Source of the DNA: Synechococcus sp. UW179A
GTDB lineage: Bacteria; Cyanobacteriota; Cyanobacteriia; PCC-6307; Cyanobiaceae
Direction of reading: 5' to 3'
Assembly: GCF_900473965.1 (NCBI RefSeq)
Contig: NZ_UCNJ01000032.1
Span: forward strand, 186,001 to 250,000
Length of the DNA: 64,000 nt
Positions 35,980-45,433 of this stretch are shown here, one piece after another. The translations under genes and the position numbers were made by a program. The notes under the pieces are model-generated. The model saw nothing but the letters and a program-made list of their open reading frames with translations, had not been told where the DNA came from and made no database searches. How positions within the stretch are numbered: position 1 is the first letter of the stretch; each line of letters opens with the position of its first letter.

Positions 35980-38900
35980 GTGGCTCAAAGCCACCACCTC
36001 CAGGAGTGCCGATCAGCAGTCGATCCCCAGCATTGACCTGAAGCTGTACGCAACCGTCCAACTCCTGCACCGTTCCATCGCCCCTGGTCAGCAGCGCCGT
36101 TCCCGTTTCGCCCGGTTCTCCACCTGCCAGGCCGAAAGGGGCAACATTCCTAGAACCAGATAAGAGCGCTGCAGTCATTGGTTCCAGAAAGAGGAACTCC
36201 CTCACCAAACCATCTCCTCCTGGCCAACGACCGACTCCGCCACTACCTCGACGGAAGCCGAAACGTTCGAGCCTCACTGGAAATCGCTGCTCGAGAATCT
36301 CTGGGTCCGTGAGCCTGGAGTTAGTCATGTGTGTCTGCACACCGCTTGATCCAGCGAAGCCCTGGCCTGCTCCTCCGCCACCGGCGATCGTCTCGTAATA
36401 CTGCCTGCGCCCATCACCGAAGGTGAGGTTGTTCATCGTTCCCTGGGCCGCAGCCATCACCCCGAAAGACGCAAACAGCAGATTGCAGAGAGCCTGTGAC
36501 GTTTCCACATTGCCGCCGACCACTGCAGCAGGCGACTTTGGGTTGAGCAGGGAGCCCTCAGGAACGATCAAGGTCAACGGCAGGAAACAACCGGCATTGA
36601 GAGGGATCGGCTCCTCAACCAGACAGCGAATCACATAAAGGACGGCAGCCTTGGTCACCGCCAGTGGAGCGTTGAAATTGTGCTTGCCCTGGGGACTTGT
36701 CCCAGAGAAATTGAGCAGGGCCTTTTGCCCTTTCCGATCGACCTCTAAAGCCAGCTTGAGCCTTGCACCGTTGTCGAGCTCAACCTCGAAGGTCCTGTCC
36801 TGAAAACGGCCGATCAGCCGCCGAACAGTTTCCGCAGCATGGTCCTGAACATGCTGCAGATAGCGCCGAACACGCTGGCGGCCCTCAAGCTGAAGCAGTT
36901 GACCAAACAGTTCAGTCCCCAGATGATTGGCCGCTGCCTGGGCCTGAAGATCTGCCCAGAGCAGTTCGGGATCTCTGGGGGGTGAGCTGAGCCCCTGCAG
37001 ACACTGATTCCAACCCTGCCGATCCGGCGTTCCCCTGGCGGTCAGCCAGTGGTTGCGCACCAGCAGACCTTCCTCATCAATGCTGGAGCTGAAAGGCGGC
37101 ATCGAACCCGGCGTCAGACCACCCACATCGGCGTGGTGCCCGCGACAAGCCACGAAGGCGAAGGGATCCTGATCTCCCTCCACGAAACAAGGTGTGATTG
37201 CAGTGATATCAGGCAAGTGGGTGCCACCGTGAAATGGATCGTTGCTGATCACGGTGTCTCCAGCCGCCAGCGCAGGCCTCGCCCCTCGCTGGATCTGCTC
37301 CAGCAGATCCACAACAGCATCACTCATAGAACCCAGGTGCACAGGGATGTGAGGCGCATTGGCCACGAGCGCCCCCTGCGCATCGAACAGCGCACAGGAA
37401 AAATCCAGCCGCTCCCTCATGTTCACTGATCGACTGGTCTGACGCAGCCGTTCTCCCATGCGCTCAGCAATTTGCATGAAACGGTGATGGAAGAGGCTGA
37501 GATCAACAGGATCTGGGACCCTGTCCTGCTCGGTATTCGCTTCACTGGCATCCATCTCGGCAAAAGACCTCGCCAAGGCAGCGCTGGATGTCCCCTCGAG
37601 CAGCACACTGTCGTCATCCAGCAGCCGGGCCTTCCAGCCTGGCTCCAGAACGATGCCCGCCGTGGGGTCCAGGATGAGTGCGGGCCCCAACAGCTGCTGA
37701 TCGCGCTTCAACTGCAAGCGCTCCAGCACAGGCACCTCACACCAGCCCTGCTCTCTCCAATGCACTCGAGCCCGCTGAATCCCTATCGATGAGTGGGCTG
37801 CGACGCCACGACCTTCGGCATTGGATTGAAGGGAGCTCACCGGCATCGCCTCGAGGACCTCCACCTCGAGGCGTTCGGCGATCAGAGGAGCCATGCGCGC
37901 CGGCGCGTAGCCGAACCGAAGCCGATGAGCCTGGTCAAACCAAGTTTCAAGCTGATGCTGATCCAGGTTTTCAAAACCAGATGCCAATGAGAGCATCAGC
38001 CCTTGTTCGGCAGAGGCATCGCGCAGCTCAATCCTGATTTCATGCTCCAGTGCTGCCGAGGAACCAGCCGTGAGCTGCTGCAGTCCCATGAGTGCTGTGC
38101 TCAGGTCAGACCTGACCATGGCCGGCAACTGAGTCAGCAATGTCGCGTCAAGTGGGCGGCGGATGGAACGCTGATGCAGCTGGCGCTGACGGGCCTGCCC
38201 AAGGCCATAGGCCGAAAGCACCCCAGCCAGAGGATGCAGCAGCACCTGCCTAAGACCAAGAGACTCGGCCAGTCGACAGGCCAGCTGCCCTGCGGCACCG
38301 CCATAGGCAACCAGCACTCCTCCACGAATGTCATGGCCACGGAAGAGAGAGACATGCCGGATCGCTCCCGCCATCGCCTCGACAGCAAGGTCAAGAGCAC
38401 CTTCGGCCAGCTGCTCGGGGGCCTGACCCAGTTGAGATGCAAGCGCCTGAAACTGCTCCCGGGTCGCCTGTAGATCAGGAGGCTGATCGCGGTTCGGTCC
38501 GAACACCGCCGGAAAGGCACCAACCTGCAGGCGGCCCAGCAGCAGATGGGCATCCGTGATGGCCAGAGGGCCACCTCGGCGATAGCAGGCTGGCCCTGGT
38601 TCAGCTCCCGCCGAGCGTGGACCCACCGTCAGGCGACCACCATCAGTACTGACAATCGAACCCCCTCCTGCCGCCACGGTATGGATCGGCAGCCGCGACG
38701 CTGTGAGCTGAAATCCGGCAATCTCTGTTTCAGCATTGCGTTCCCACTCCCGGTCGGCAGCGCCCGATGGCAGGCAGAACACATCCGTGCTCGTGCCCCC
38801 CATATCCACACCCACCAGTGCCGAAGTCCCAAGGCCAGCTTGTTGAGCTGCGGCAACCGCTCCGACCATGCCCCCTGCAGGACCAGACAGGATTGTGTCT

Positions 38901-39661
38901 TTCGCGAGCAGTGAATCTGGGTGCTGCAGAGCTCCACTGGAGGTCATCACCCGCAATCGGGCCTGATGCCCCAAAGCAGCTTGGACCTGATCCAAGTAGG
39001 CGGAAAGCACAGGCCTAACGGCAGCCTCCACCACCGTGGTTTGTCCTCTGGGAACCAGGCGTGGCAGCGGACTGGCCTCATGGGAACAAACCACCGTCCT
39101 GAACCCCGCACTACGAACCAGCTTCGCCAGCCCCTTTTCATGCATGGGATCACGCCATGCATGCATCAGAGCAATGGCGCAACAGCGGATGCCGGCCTGG
39201 TGATGACGCTTAAGCCTCTGCATGAACTCGTCCTCAAGCAGCAGTGCTTCTAACTCCCGTCCATCGGCATCGAGGCGACCGGGAACCTCTTCAACGGCGG
39301 CCAGCAACGTCGATGGCTTGGCAATGGCCAGCGCAAACAGATCATGACGGTGCTGGTCACCGATCACCAACAGGTCGGCCAGGCCGCGATTGGTCACCAG
39401 CAGCACAGGCTCTCCCACTCCCTCAAGCAGTGCATTGGTGGCAACAGTGGTACCAAGCCGCAGTTCCTCGATCAATCCAGGATCATTCCGCTGCTCCGGA
39501 GTGATCCCCATCAACTCGCGCATGGCAGCAACAGCAGGGTCCCCGGGAACATCCGGCTGCACAGAAAGCACTTTGCGCACCAACAGCTGGCCTGATGGAT
39601 CGCGCGCCACCAGATCAGTGAACGTGCCTCCACGGTCAATCCAGAACTGCCAGCTGGTCAA
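35957..39661 (-). CDS. hydantoinase/5-oxoprolinase, fused A and B subunits
   Basis: A 1234-residue cytoplasmic protein joining a HyuA-type domain (about 1-690: [32 protein letters not shown] and [15 protein letters not shown] of the actin-like ATPase core) and a HyuB-type domain (about 715-1225: [42 protein letters not shown]). This is the layout of eukaryotic and bacterial ATP-dependent 5-oxoprolinase (5-oxoproline to glutamate). Hydantoin hydrolysis cannot be excluded. Its start overlaps the nagB stop by 4 nt, the third gene of a coupled cluster. Confidence 0.9.
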   Translation of the reverse strand: MTSWQFWIDRGGTFTDLVARDPSGQLLVRKVLSVQPDVPGDPAVAAMRELMGITPEQRNDPGLIEELRLGTTVATNALLEGVGEPVLLVTNRGLADLLVIGDQHRHDLFALAIAKPSTLLAAVEEVPGRLDADGRELEALLLEDEFMQRLKRHHQAGIRCCAIALMHAWRDPMHEKGLAKLVRSAGFRTVVCSHEASPLPRLVPRGQTTVVEAAVRPVLSAYLDQVQAALGHQARLRVMTSSGALQHPDSLLAKDTILSGPAGGMVGAVAAAQQAGLGTSALVGVDMGGTSTDVFCLPSGAADREWERNAETEIAGFQLTASRLPIHTVAAGGGSIVSTDGGRLTVGPRSAGAEPGPACYRRGGPLAITDAHLLLGRLQVGAFPAVFGPNRDQPPDLQATREQFQALASQLGQAPEQLAEGALDLAVEAMAGAIRHVSLFRGHDIRGGVLVAYGGAAGQLACRLAESLGLRQVLLHPLAGVLSAYGLGQARQRQLHQRSIRRPLDATLLTQLPAMVRSDLSTALMGLQQLTAGSSAALEHEIRIELRDASAEQGLMLSLASGFENLDQHQLETWFDQAHRLRFGYAPARMAPLIAERLEVEVLEAMPVSSLQSNAEGRGVAAHSSIGIQRARVHWREQGWCEVPVLERLQLKRDQQLLGPALILDPTAGIVLEPGWKARLLDDDSVLLEGTSSAALARSFAEMDASEANTEQDRVPDPVDLSLFHHRFMQIAERMGERLRQTSRSVNMRERLDFSCALFDAQGALVANAPHIPVHLGSMSDAVVDLLEQIQRGARPALAAGDTVISNDPFHGGTHLPDITAITPCFVEGDQDPFAFVACRGHHADVGGLTPGSMPPFSSSIDEEGLLVRNHWLTARGTPDRQGWNQCLQGLSSPPRDPELLWADLQAQAAANHLGTELFGQLLQLEGRQRVRRYLQHVQDHAAETVRRLIGRFQDRTFEVELDNGARLKLALEVDRKGQKALLNFSGTSPQGKHNFNAPLAVTKAAVLYVIRCLVEEPIPLNAGCFLPLTLIVPEGSLLNPKSPAAVVGGNVETSQALCNLLFASFGVMAAAQGTMNNLTFGDGRRQYYETIAGGGGAGQGFAGSSGVQTHMTNSRLTDPEILEQRFPVRLERFGFRRGSGGVGRWPGGDGLVREFLFLEPMTAALLSGSRNVAPFGLAGGEPGETGTALLTRGDGTVQELDGCVQLQVNAGDRLLIGTPGGGGFEPPTRAGHP

Positions 39662-40467
39662 GACAACAGCGGCAGGTGAGCACAGGCCGCATCATCCACC
39701 CAGACATGCACTCTTGAATGGCGCTGCAGCCAGCTGGCAGGAACTTCGTCACTGCAGGGATCCAGCAAAGCTGTCCGCAGAATCTCTGCCTTGGCGGCTC
39801 CGGTAACAATCAGATGGATCTCTTCAGCAGCAAGGATCTCGTTAAGGCCGAGGGTAATGGCCTGCTCAGGCACCTCATCGGGGCTTCCCCCGAAAGCGCT
39901 GGCATTCTGAATCCGTGTGGCTCGCTGCAAGGTCACAACCCGGCAGCAACTGTTGGGTTGTGACGGCGGCTCGTTGAAACCGACATGACCATTACCTCCT
40001 AGACCCAGCAGCTGAAGACCGATCCCCCCAGCCTGATGAAGCGCGGATCCATAACGACGGGCCTCCACGCCTGGATCCTTGGCCGTTCCATCCGGCAGCT
40101 GCAACTGGCAGGGAGAGAGCTCGAGATGACAACCCAGTTGGGCCTCCATATACGCGGCGAAGCTGCGGCTATCTCCGGGCGACAAGCCCACGTATTCATC
40201 GAGGTTGAAACTTAGCCAGCAGCGTTTCAACTGTTCAAGCTGCGGCGCCGGCCATGACGTCAGACGCTGTATCAAAGCCTCGTAGAACGGTTCCATGGTC
40301 CTTCCCGTGGCCATTCCCAGCGGCTTGAAGCTTTCCCGTTCAACGGCCTTGGCGAGATAGGCAGCCACTTGATCCACGATTGCCTCCATCAGCGCGAACG
40401 GATCCGGGCGGCGATGCACCGCAACACTGGACAGAAACTGGGGCACGCAACAATCGCGGCAATTCAA
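39658..40467 (-). CDS. nagB: glucosamine-6-phosphate deaminase family protein
   Basis: Up to 269 residues of the NagB/6-phosphogluconolactonase superfamily. GMATGRTMEPFYEAL corresponds to the phosphate-binding LGLPTGGTP loop, FNLDEYVGLSPGDSRSFAAY contains the catalytic Asp region, and LGLGGNGHVGFNEP holds the conserved His and Glu typical of the deaminase rather than the lactonase. The first frame codon is TTG within the SpoIID stop (TTGA); a start a few codons later would match family length better. It would convert GlcN-6-P to fructose-6-P and ammonia. Confidence 0.88.
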   Translation of the reverse strand: MNCRDCCVPQFLSSVAVHRRPDPFALMEAIVDQVAAYLAKAVERESFKPLGMATGRTMEPFYEALIQRLTSWPAPQLEQLKRCWLSFNLDEYVGLSPGDSRSFAAYMEAQLGCHLELSPCQLQLPDGTAKDPGVEARRYGSALHQAGGIGLQLLGLGGNGHVGFNEPPSQPNSCCRVVTLQRATRIQNASAFGGSPDEVPEQAITLGLNEILAAEEIHLIVTGAAKAEILRTALLDPCSDEVPASWLQRHSRVHVWVDDAACAHLPLLS

Positions 40468-41879
40468 CCCATCAAGGCTGGCTCCGAACCGGTGCTGAAT
40501 GCCACTGATGGATCATCAGCAGGCCGGTACGGCCTGATCGTTGCTCCGCGGTAGTAGTGATGGAGAATTTCGCGGAAACTGGCGCCTTTGCTAGCCAAAC
40601 CGTGTGCTCCCCACTGGCTCATACCCACACCGTGGCCATATCCCTGGCCTACTGCTTCCAGCACGATCGTGACGCCGGAACGTAATGGAGTACTTCCAGC
40701 ACGAATCGATGAAGTCAAGCGCGCGCTCAGCGGAGGAGGGGGCAAGGGAACCGCTGGTACCACTGGCGCTGCTGAAGCGGGATCAGCCGCTCCGCTGGTA
40801 CCGCTGGCGGAATCTCGCCAGAGTCCGATCAGCTGCGGCGGTGATTCCGACCCATGATCGGCGGGATGAATGGACTCGCCAGCATCTTCGAAATCTCCCT
40901 GCAGCAAAGAAAAACTCACCATCGTGCTCTTCAAGCCCAGGCGCTGACGCAGCTGACGACCTGTGAGTACGAGGGATCCAAGCGGGCCTTGAATGCGCGC
41001 TGAGCGCACCCTGCCGGTGGAGCTGGTGCGGAGAACACTCAACCGCTCCACTCCACCGGTCTCTTCAAAGCGGCGACGCAGATCGCCTGCCTCGAAGCGC
41101 TGGTTCCAGCGATGCACAGGACTGTGCTGGTCATGATCTTGAACGCTCACGAGATACGGCAGCTGGTTTTGCCAGACCTCTCCGCTGGGCTCGGTGGATC
41201 CCCCAGAACTGCTGTGAAAAACAGCATTGATCAAACGGCCGCCATGCACCAGAACCAGCGAGCGTGTCGTGGCAACCGCTTCCCGGGTTCTTGGGGTTTC
41301 AGACTCGATTCCCTTGTAGACCTGACTGCTCACCGTGGCCTTCACATCGAAATCGGGCTTGCGTCCCCGTTGGCGAAGGGCATAGGTCCGGGCAGCGACG
41401 GCCTGGGCCTGCAAGGCTGCCAGCGGCCACTTTGCAGGCATTTCACTGCCAACAACACTGGGAAGGTAAGTCTCAATACCCAGTTGGTTAATCACCTGGA
41501 TCCTGCCGCTACGGACAACCAGCAGCAGATCGCCGCGATAGCGGCGGCGACCGAGCCAGATACCACGGGGGTCAGTCGTGCTGATCCGAAGCGAGGCGAG
41601 ACCATCTGCGCTGCCATCGGCGAGCGTCAGGCGCCCCCCCCGCAAACGAACCTGCAGACGCAGCAGGCGGCGTTCAGTGCTGGCGATGCCTCGCACGAGC
41701 AGGGGCTGATCGCCATCGGCGCGGAGGATCAACTCCGAGCCTTCAGCCACCAAAACACGCATCTGCGGCTCCTGGGCGGTGACCGCAGATCTGGATTCAG
41801 CGGCCAGAGCAATCACGGCCACTGGCAGCATCAGAGCTGCTCCAGCTGCAGCCCGACCGATGGAGATGTGCAGAACCAC
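40464..41879 (-). CDS. SpoIID/LytB domain protein
   Basis: A 471-residue exported protein. A signal peptide (1-27, ending ALA) precedes the SpoIID/LytB domain: YLPSVVGSEMPAKWPLAALQ with the catalytic-type Glu (about 139-158), QAVAARTYALRQ, and GQGYGHGVGMSQWGAHG (about 412-427). A Pro-rich insert (APVVPAVPLPPPPLS) interrupts the domain. In Bacillus and other bacteria such proteins are lytic transglycosylases or activate amidases, acting on peptidoglycan. It is the first gene of the coupled SpoIID-nagB-oxoprolinase run and diverges from RNase Z. Confidence 0.9.
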   Translation of the reverse strand: MVLHISIGRAAAGAALMLPVAVIALAAESRSAVTAQEPQMRVLVAEGSELILRADGDQPLLVRGIASTERRLLRLQVRLRGGRLTLADGSADGLASLRISTTDPRGIWLGRRRYRGDLLLVVRSGRIQVINQLGIETYLPSVVGSEMPAKWPLAALQAQAVAARTYALRQRGRKPDFDVKATVSSQVYKGIESETPRTREAVATTRSLVLVHGGRLINAVFHSSSGGSTEPSGEVWQNQLPYLVSVQDHDQHSPVHRWNQRFEAGDLRRRFEETGGVERLSVLRTSSTGRVRSARIQGPLGSLVLTGRQLRQRLGLKSTMVSFSLLQGDFEDAGESIHPADHGSESPPQLIGLWRDSASGTSGAADPASAAPVVPAVPLPPPPLSARLTSSIRAGSTPLRSGVTIVLEAVGQGYGHGVGMSQWGAHGLASKGASFREILHHYYRGATIRPYRPADDPSVAFSTGSEPALMG

Positions 41880-41967
41880 TCAGCAGGCCAATGGTTGCTC
41901 AGTGTGCCCCGCTCTGCGGACTGCAGCCAGGGCTTCATGGCAGATTGACCATTGAGCCCACCATGCC

Positions 41968-42939
41968 GTGCAGGTCACCTTTCTCGGCACCAGTTCGGGA
42001 GTCCCAACCCGAGCCCGCAACGTTTCAGCGGTGGCCGTGCGACTGGCTCAGCGTTCGGAACTGTGGCTGTTCGATTGTGGAGAAGGAACCCAGCATCAGT
42101 TTCTGCGCAGTGAGTTGAGGTTGTCCCAGCTGCGCAGAATTTTTATCACGCACATGCATGGTGACCACGTTTTCGGGCTTCCAGGCCTGCTGGCCAGCCT
42201 CGGCTTGAGCGGCAGCAGTAGTGGTGTGGATCTGTATGGCCCCGATCCGCTCGAAAACTATCTAGAGGGGGTGCTGCGAACCAGCTCAACCAGGATCGGC
42301 TATCCCCTCAACGTGCACCAAGTCCGCAGTGCCGCTGAAAACGATCGCATCGTTTTTGAAGACGCAGATCTCAGCGTGCGCGCCACACCACTGCACCATC
42401 GTGTTCCTGCCTATGCCTATCGCGTTGAGGAAAAGCCGAAGCCTGGTCGCTTTGACATCAATAAAGCTCGGGAGATGGCGATCCCCCCTGGACCTGTCTA
42501 TGCCTCCCTTAAGCGGGGCGAAACCGTCACCCTTGAGGATGGACGACGCATTGACGGCAAAACCCTCAGCGGGCCGGAACGAGCCGGAGCGAGTTTGGTG
42601 TACTGCACCGACACAGTGTTCTGCGAAGCAGCCGTGACCTTGGCGAAGGGTGCAGACCTGCTCATTCACGAATCCACTTTTTCCCACGCCGAGGCCGACA
42701 TGGCCTTTCAGCGTCAGCACTCCACCAGCACGATGGCTGCCCAGACAGCAGCTGAAGCGGGTGTTGGACAACTTGTCCTCACCCATCTCAGTCCCCGTTA
42801 TGCCCCTGGAAACGCTGTGACAGCAGACGATCTGCTTGCGGAAGCCAGAGCGATTTTTCCGAACACACTCCTAGCGAAGGACTTCCTTTGCCTCGACGTG
42901 ACGACTTCATCACGGACTGGATGCTGCAACAGTTCGTGA
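41968..42939 (+). CDS. rnz: ribonuclease Z
   Basis: A 323-residue zinc endonuclease that removes the 3' trailer of tRNA precursors. [20 protein letters not shown] and [10 protein letters not shown] are the family start; the metal site [13 protein letters not shown] has HxHxDH at residues 62-67. [20 protein letters not shown] is part of the flexible exosite, and HESTF and LTHLSPRY supply further ligands. The start is GTG, since an adjacent ATG is out of frame. This processing fits the CCA-less tRNA genes in the window. Confidence 0.95.
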   Translation: MQVTFLGTSSGVPTRARNVSAVAVRLAQRSELWLFDCGEGTQHQFLRSELRLSQLRRIFITHMHGDHVFGLPGLLASLGLSGSSSGVDLYGPDPLENYLEGVLRTSSTRIGYPLNVHQVRSAAENDRIVFEDADLSVRATPLHHRVPAYAYRVEEKPKPGRFDINKAREMAIPPGPVYASLKRGETVTLEDGRRIDGKTLSGPERAGASLVYCTDTVFCEAAVTLAKGADLLIHESTFSHAEADMAFQRQHSTSTMAAQTAAEAGVGQLVLTHLSPRYAPGNAVTADDLLAEARAIFPNTLLAKDFLCLDVTTSSRTGCCNSS

Positions 42940-43026
42940 TTGGTGGAGCCTGGACAGCGTCACTTTGATACTTCAGCGTGATACAAGAGCTTGGTGCGCT
43001 GTATCCATCAGTCCCTGGCATCCTTC

Positions 43027-43539
43027 ATGGTTCCTCTTCTCTCAAACCTGCGAAAGTCGCTGAGTCGACTGCTGATCGTCCTGCCGGTGCTGGCTGTGTT
43101 GTGGATCAGCTCCCCCGTTCACGCCGCCCAGTGGGATGCCGAGACGCTGACAGTGCCTTCCGACCCTGAAGGCACCGCGGTGACCTTCAGTGAACAGCAG
43201 GTCAAGGCGGGACGCAAAGTGTTCAACACCAGTTGCGGCACATGCCATGCCGGCGGCATTACCAAGACCAATCAGAACGTTGGCCTCGATCCGGAAACCC
43301 TGGCTCTGGCCACACCCTCGCGCGACAACATCGCCGCCCTGGTGGACTACCTGCAGGATCCCACCTCCTATGACGGTGAGTACAGCATTGCTGATCTTCA
43401 CCCCAGCATGCGCAGCCGTGATCTGTATCCGGCAATGCGAGATCTCACCGATGAAGACCTGCAACTGATGTCGGCCTACATCCTCGTGGCTCCGAAGGTT
43501 CTCGGCCAAGAATGGGGCGGCGGCAAAATTTATTTCTGA
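43027..43539 (+). CDS. psbV: photosystem II cytochrome c-550
   Basis: A 170-residue lumenal extrinsic subunit of photosystem II that stabilises the oxygen-evolving cluster. A signal peptide runs to VHA (cut before Ala34); the haem motif is CGTCH (70-74), with His125 in IADLHPSM as the likely second axial ligand. TKTNQNVGLDPETLALATPS and the end LVAPKVLGQEWGGGKIYF are characteristic of PsbV. An ATG 12 codons upstream is possible but gives a poor signal peptide. High-light Prochlorococcus lacks this gene, which supports Synechococcus. Confidence 0.97.
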   Translation: MVPLLSNLRKSLSRLLIVLPVLAVLWISSPVHAAQWDAETLTVPSDPEGTAVTFSEQQVKAGRKVFNTSCGTCHAGGITKTNQNVGLDPETLALATPSRDNIAALVDYLQDPTSYDGEYSIADLHPSMRSRDLYPAMRDLTDEDLQLMSAYILVAPKVLGQEWGGGKIYF

Positions 43540-43545
43540 TCCATT

Positions 43546-43577
43546 TGGATCGATCTAGTGAACGCCGGATCGATCCA
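43546..43577. repeat. perfect inverted repeat just after psbV
   Basis: TGGATCGATC (43546-43555) and GATCGATCCA (43568-43577) form a perfect 10-bp stem with a 12-nt loop, starting 7 nt after the psbV stop. No T-run follows, so it may stabilise the psbV mRNA 3' end or act as a weak terminator for either strand. Confidence 0.6.
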
Positions 43578-43605
43578 ACGATCAAATCGCCTATTCGTTC
43601 AGGGA

Positions 43606-43992
43606 TCAGGGTTCAAGATTGCTCGGATCGAGTGATCTAGGCCGACGGCTGTACCACCACTCCTGCATCTCAGCCGTGAAGCGCATGGGGAACAACGTGA
43701 GCACTGTGATCGTTGGCCTAGATCCAGGTTGAAGTAATTCAACCGAATAGGACGGGCAACGACGCGACCCGAGATCAGCGACAAATCGACGACCGACACG
43801 TCGCCAACTTGGCTCCTTACTGCGCCAAGCCAGCCGACAACAGGGCCAGGGGAGTTCTTCGCGGTCGTAGAGGCGACAGCAGGGTCCGATCACTCGAAAG
43901 CTGTACTGGCCTCCAGGGCTGGTGTGAACCGATCCATGGTCTAACAACCGTTCCACTTCAGGTCTCAGCGGTGCAGCGGGAACGGCGGTCAT
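43606..43992 (-). CDS. hypothetical Arg- and Cys-containing protein
   Basis: About 128 residues from ATG of MTAVPAAPLRPEVE; the frame is open farther upstream (to 44055) but that part overlaps the petF terminator hairpin. Visible are LDHGSVHTSPGGQYSFRVIG, two CCRL motifs, and an Arg/Trp-rich stretch (LAWRSKEPSWRRVGRRF), ending in a segment with FTAEMQEWWYSRRPRSLD. The repeated Cys pairs suggest metal binding or disulfides. If translation starts upstream, a signal-like segment (FLLSVWCHVALLP) would be added. I do not recognise the family. Confidence 0.5.
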   Translation of the reverse strand: MTAVPAAPLRPEVERLLDHGSVHTSPGGQYSFRVIGPCCRLYDREELPWPCCRLAWRSKEPSWRRVGRRFVADLGSRRCPSYSVELLQPGSRPTITVLTLFPMRFTAEMQEWWYSRRPRSLDPSNLEP

Positions 43993-44026
43993 TGGCAGGA
44001 GAGCCACGTGGCACCACACTGACAGC

Positions 44027-44053
44027 AAAAAGCCACCCCCGTGGGGAGGTGGC
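44027..44053 (-). terminator. rho-independent terminator of petF
   Basis: On the minus strand GCCACCTCCCC and GGGGGTGGC pair (one bulge) with a tiny loop, followed by TTTTT. It lies about 45 nt after the petF stop and covers the apparent start of the next frame, which argues for the shorter start there. Confidence 0.8.
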
Positions 44054-44095
44054 AATAGATCATTCGCCTAGACCTTCGGATCAAGTGTCCGGAGC

Positions 44096-44395
44096 TCAGT
44101 AGAGCTCTTCTTCAGCATGGGTCTTGATGGTGCAATCGGAGGTGGGGTAAGCCACGCAGGTCAGCACGAATCCGGCTTCGATCTGATCATCATCCAGGAA
44201 GCTCTGGTCGGACTGGTCAACGGTTCCAGATGTGATCTTGCCAGCACAGGTGGAGCAAGCACCCGCACGACATGAATAAGGCAGGTCAATGCCTTGCTCT
44301 TCAGCGGCATCGAGAATGTACTGATCGTCGGGGACCTCAATGGTCTTGTTGAGACCCTCGCTTTCTGAGACCAGGGTGACCTTATAAGAAGCCAT
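44096..44395 (-). CDS. petF: [2Fe-2S] ferredoxin, plant type
   Basis: A 99-residue soluble electron carrier accepting electrons from photosystem I and feeding FNR, nitrate and nitrite reductases and ferredoxin-thioredoxin reductase. The cluster ligands are Cys42, Cys47, Cys50 ([10 protein letters not shown]) and Cys80 ([10 protein letters not shown]). It is acidic and ends in EEELY, as usual for photosynthetic ferredoxins. The start is MASYKVTL; the upstream frame is leader. It has its own leader hairpin and terminator, so it is a single-gene transcript. Confidence 0.97.
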   Translation of the reverse strand: MASYKVTLVSESEGLNKTIEVPDDQYILDAAEEQGIDLPYSCRAGACSTCAGKITSGTVDQSDQSFLDDDQIEAGFVLTCVAYPTSDCTIKTHAEEELY

Positions 44396-44414
44396 GGATG
44401 GAGTGAATTTGCAG

Positions 44415-44435
44415 AGGCTCGTAACAAACGAGCCT
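44415..44435 (-). promoter_or_regulatory. hairpin in the petF 5' leader
   Basis: AGGCTCGT (44415-44422) and ACGAGCCT (44428-44435) form a perfect 8-bp stem with a 5-nt loop, 20 nt upstream of the petF ATG. No T-run follows on the minus strand. It may stabilise the mRNA or control translation of this abundant protein. The promoter should lie between here and the prmA stop. Confidence 0.55.
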
Positions 44436-44545
44436 GCCGGACTGATCATTTCTACATCGCCTAGGCGTCAAGGCACACGCTTCAACGACTGTTTCGGTGT
44501 AAGCCCAATCAAAACGGAAGCATTTATAAGGCTCGCTTATCAAGG

Positions 44546-45433
44546 TTAGCGCCGAATCTCGAGCAAACCCCATCGACCTTGCTCAGCCAGCGGCTCGACC
44601 ATCCAACCGAGACTCTGCAGCACTTGCGTGAGCCTCGGTGCCTGTTCCACCAGCAGGCCACTGAGCAACCCCCGTCCGCCAGGACAAATCACAGATTGAA
44701 AGTGGGGCGCAAGGGCCTCGATCACCGGAGCCAGGATGTTGCAGAGAAGCAGATCTGCAGGCTGCTCCTCAAGCAGCTTCGCCAGCACCTCCACCGACCC
44801 CTGAGTGACCCTCAGCTCATCAACGCGAAGGCCATTTAAAACAGAGTTGTCGGTCGTTGCTCTGACCGCCAAGGAATCGGTGTCGACGGACAGCACCTGG
44901 CGAGCCCCAAGCGCGAGTGCCGCAAGCCCAAGCACTCCGCTACCGCAACCTAGATCCGCGACCCTCAATCCAGAGGGGGGCTCTTGCTCGAGTGCTTCGA
45001 GGCACAGACGGGTGGTGGGATGACTCCCGGTTCCAAATGCACTGCCAGGATCCATCTTCAGGACAAGCCTGTGGGCGTGCTCTTCAGGCACATCAAGCCA
45101 AGCCGGCAGGATCAGCAGACTCTCACCCACAGGGTCTGGCTGCCAATGCTGTTTCCAGCTGAGGCTCCAGTCTTCATCAGCCAGTTCATCCCAAACCGGC
45201 TGAGCAAGAGCGAGGCCGAAAGTATCAGCCAGGGGCATGAGGCTGCTAAACAGTTCAGACCGCTGCCCCTGAGGCCATTCGTGGGCCGGCAACCAGGCCA
45301 GAAGGGTGCGCTGATCGGGTGTCTCAGGTGCATGCTGAACAGCAACCCGGTGAAGACCCAGAACATTCAGCTTCCAGAGCAGCGACTCCTCCAGCTCAGG
45401 CTGAACCGGCAGAGACAAGCGCCACCACATCAC
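44546..45433 (-). CDS. prmA: ribosomal protein L11 methyltransferase
   Basis: A 295-residue SAM enzyme trimethylating ribosomal protein L11. The SAM motif LRVADLGCGSGVLGLAALAL (about 158-177), the preceding LKMDPGSAFGTGSHPTTRLC (about 126-145, the substrate-site signature of PrmA) and DLLLCNILAPVIEALAP (NxLxxP-type catalytic motif) are all clear. Its start overlaps the serA stop by 4 nt, so it is translationally coupled with serA. Confidence 0.95.
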   Translation of the reverse strand: MMWWRLSLPVQPELEESLLWKLNVLGLHRVAVQHAPETPDQRTLLAWLPAHEWPQGQRSELFSSLMPLADTFGLALAQPVWDELADEDWSLSWKQHWQPDPVGESLLILPAWLDVPEEHAHRLVLKMDPGSAFGTGSHPTTRLCLEALEQEPPSGLRVADLGCGSGVLGLAALALGARQVLSVDTDSLAVRATTDNSVLNGLRVDELRVTQGSVEVLAKLLEEQPADLLLCNILAPVIEALAPHFQSVICPGGRGLLSGLLVEQAPRLTQVLQSLGWMVEPLAEQGRWGLLEIRR

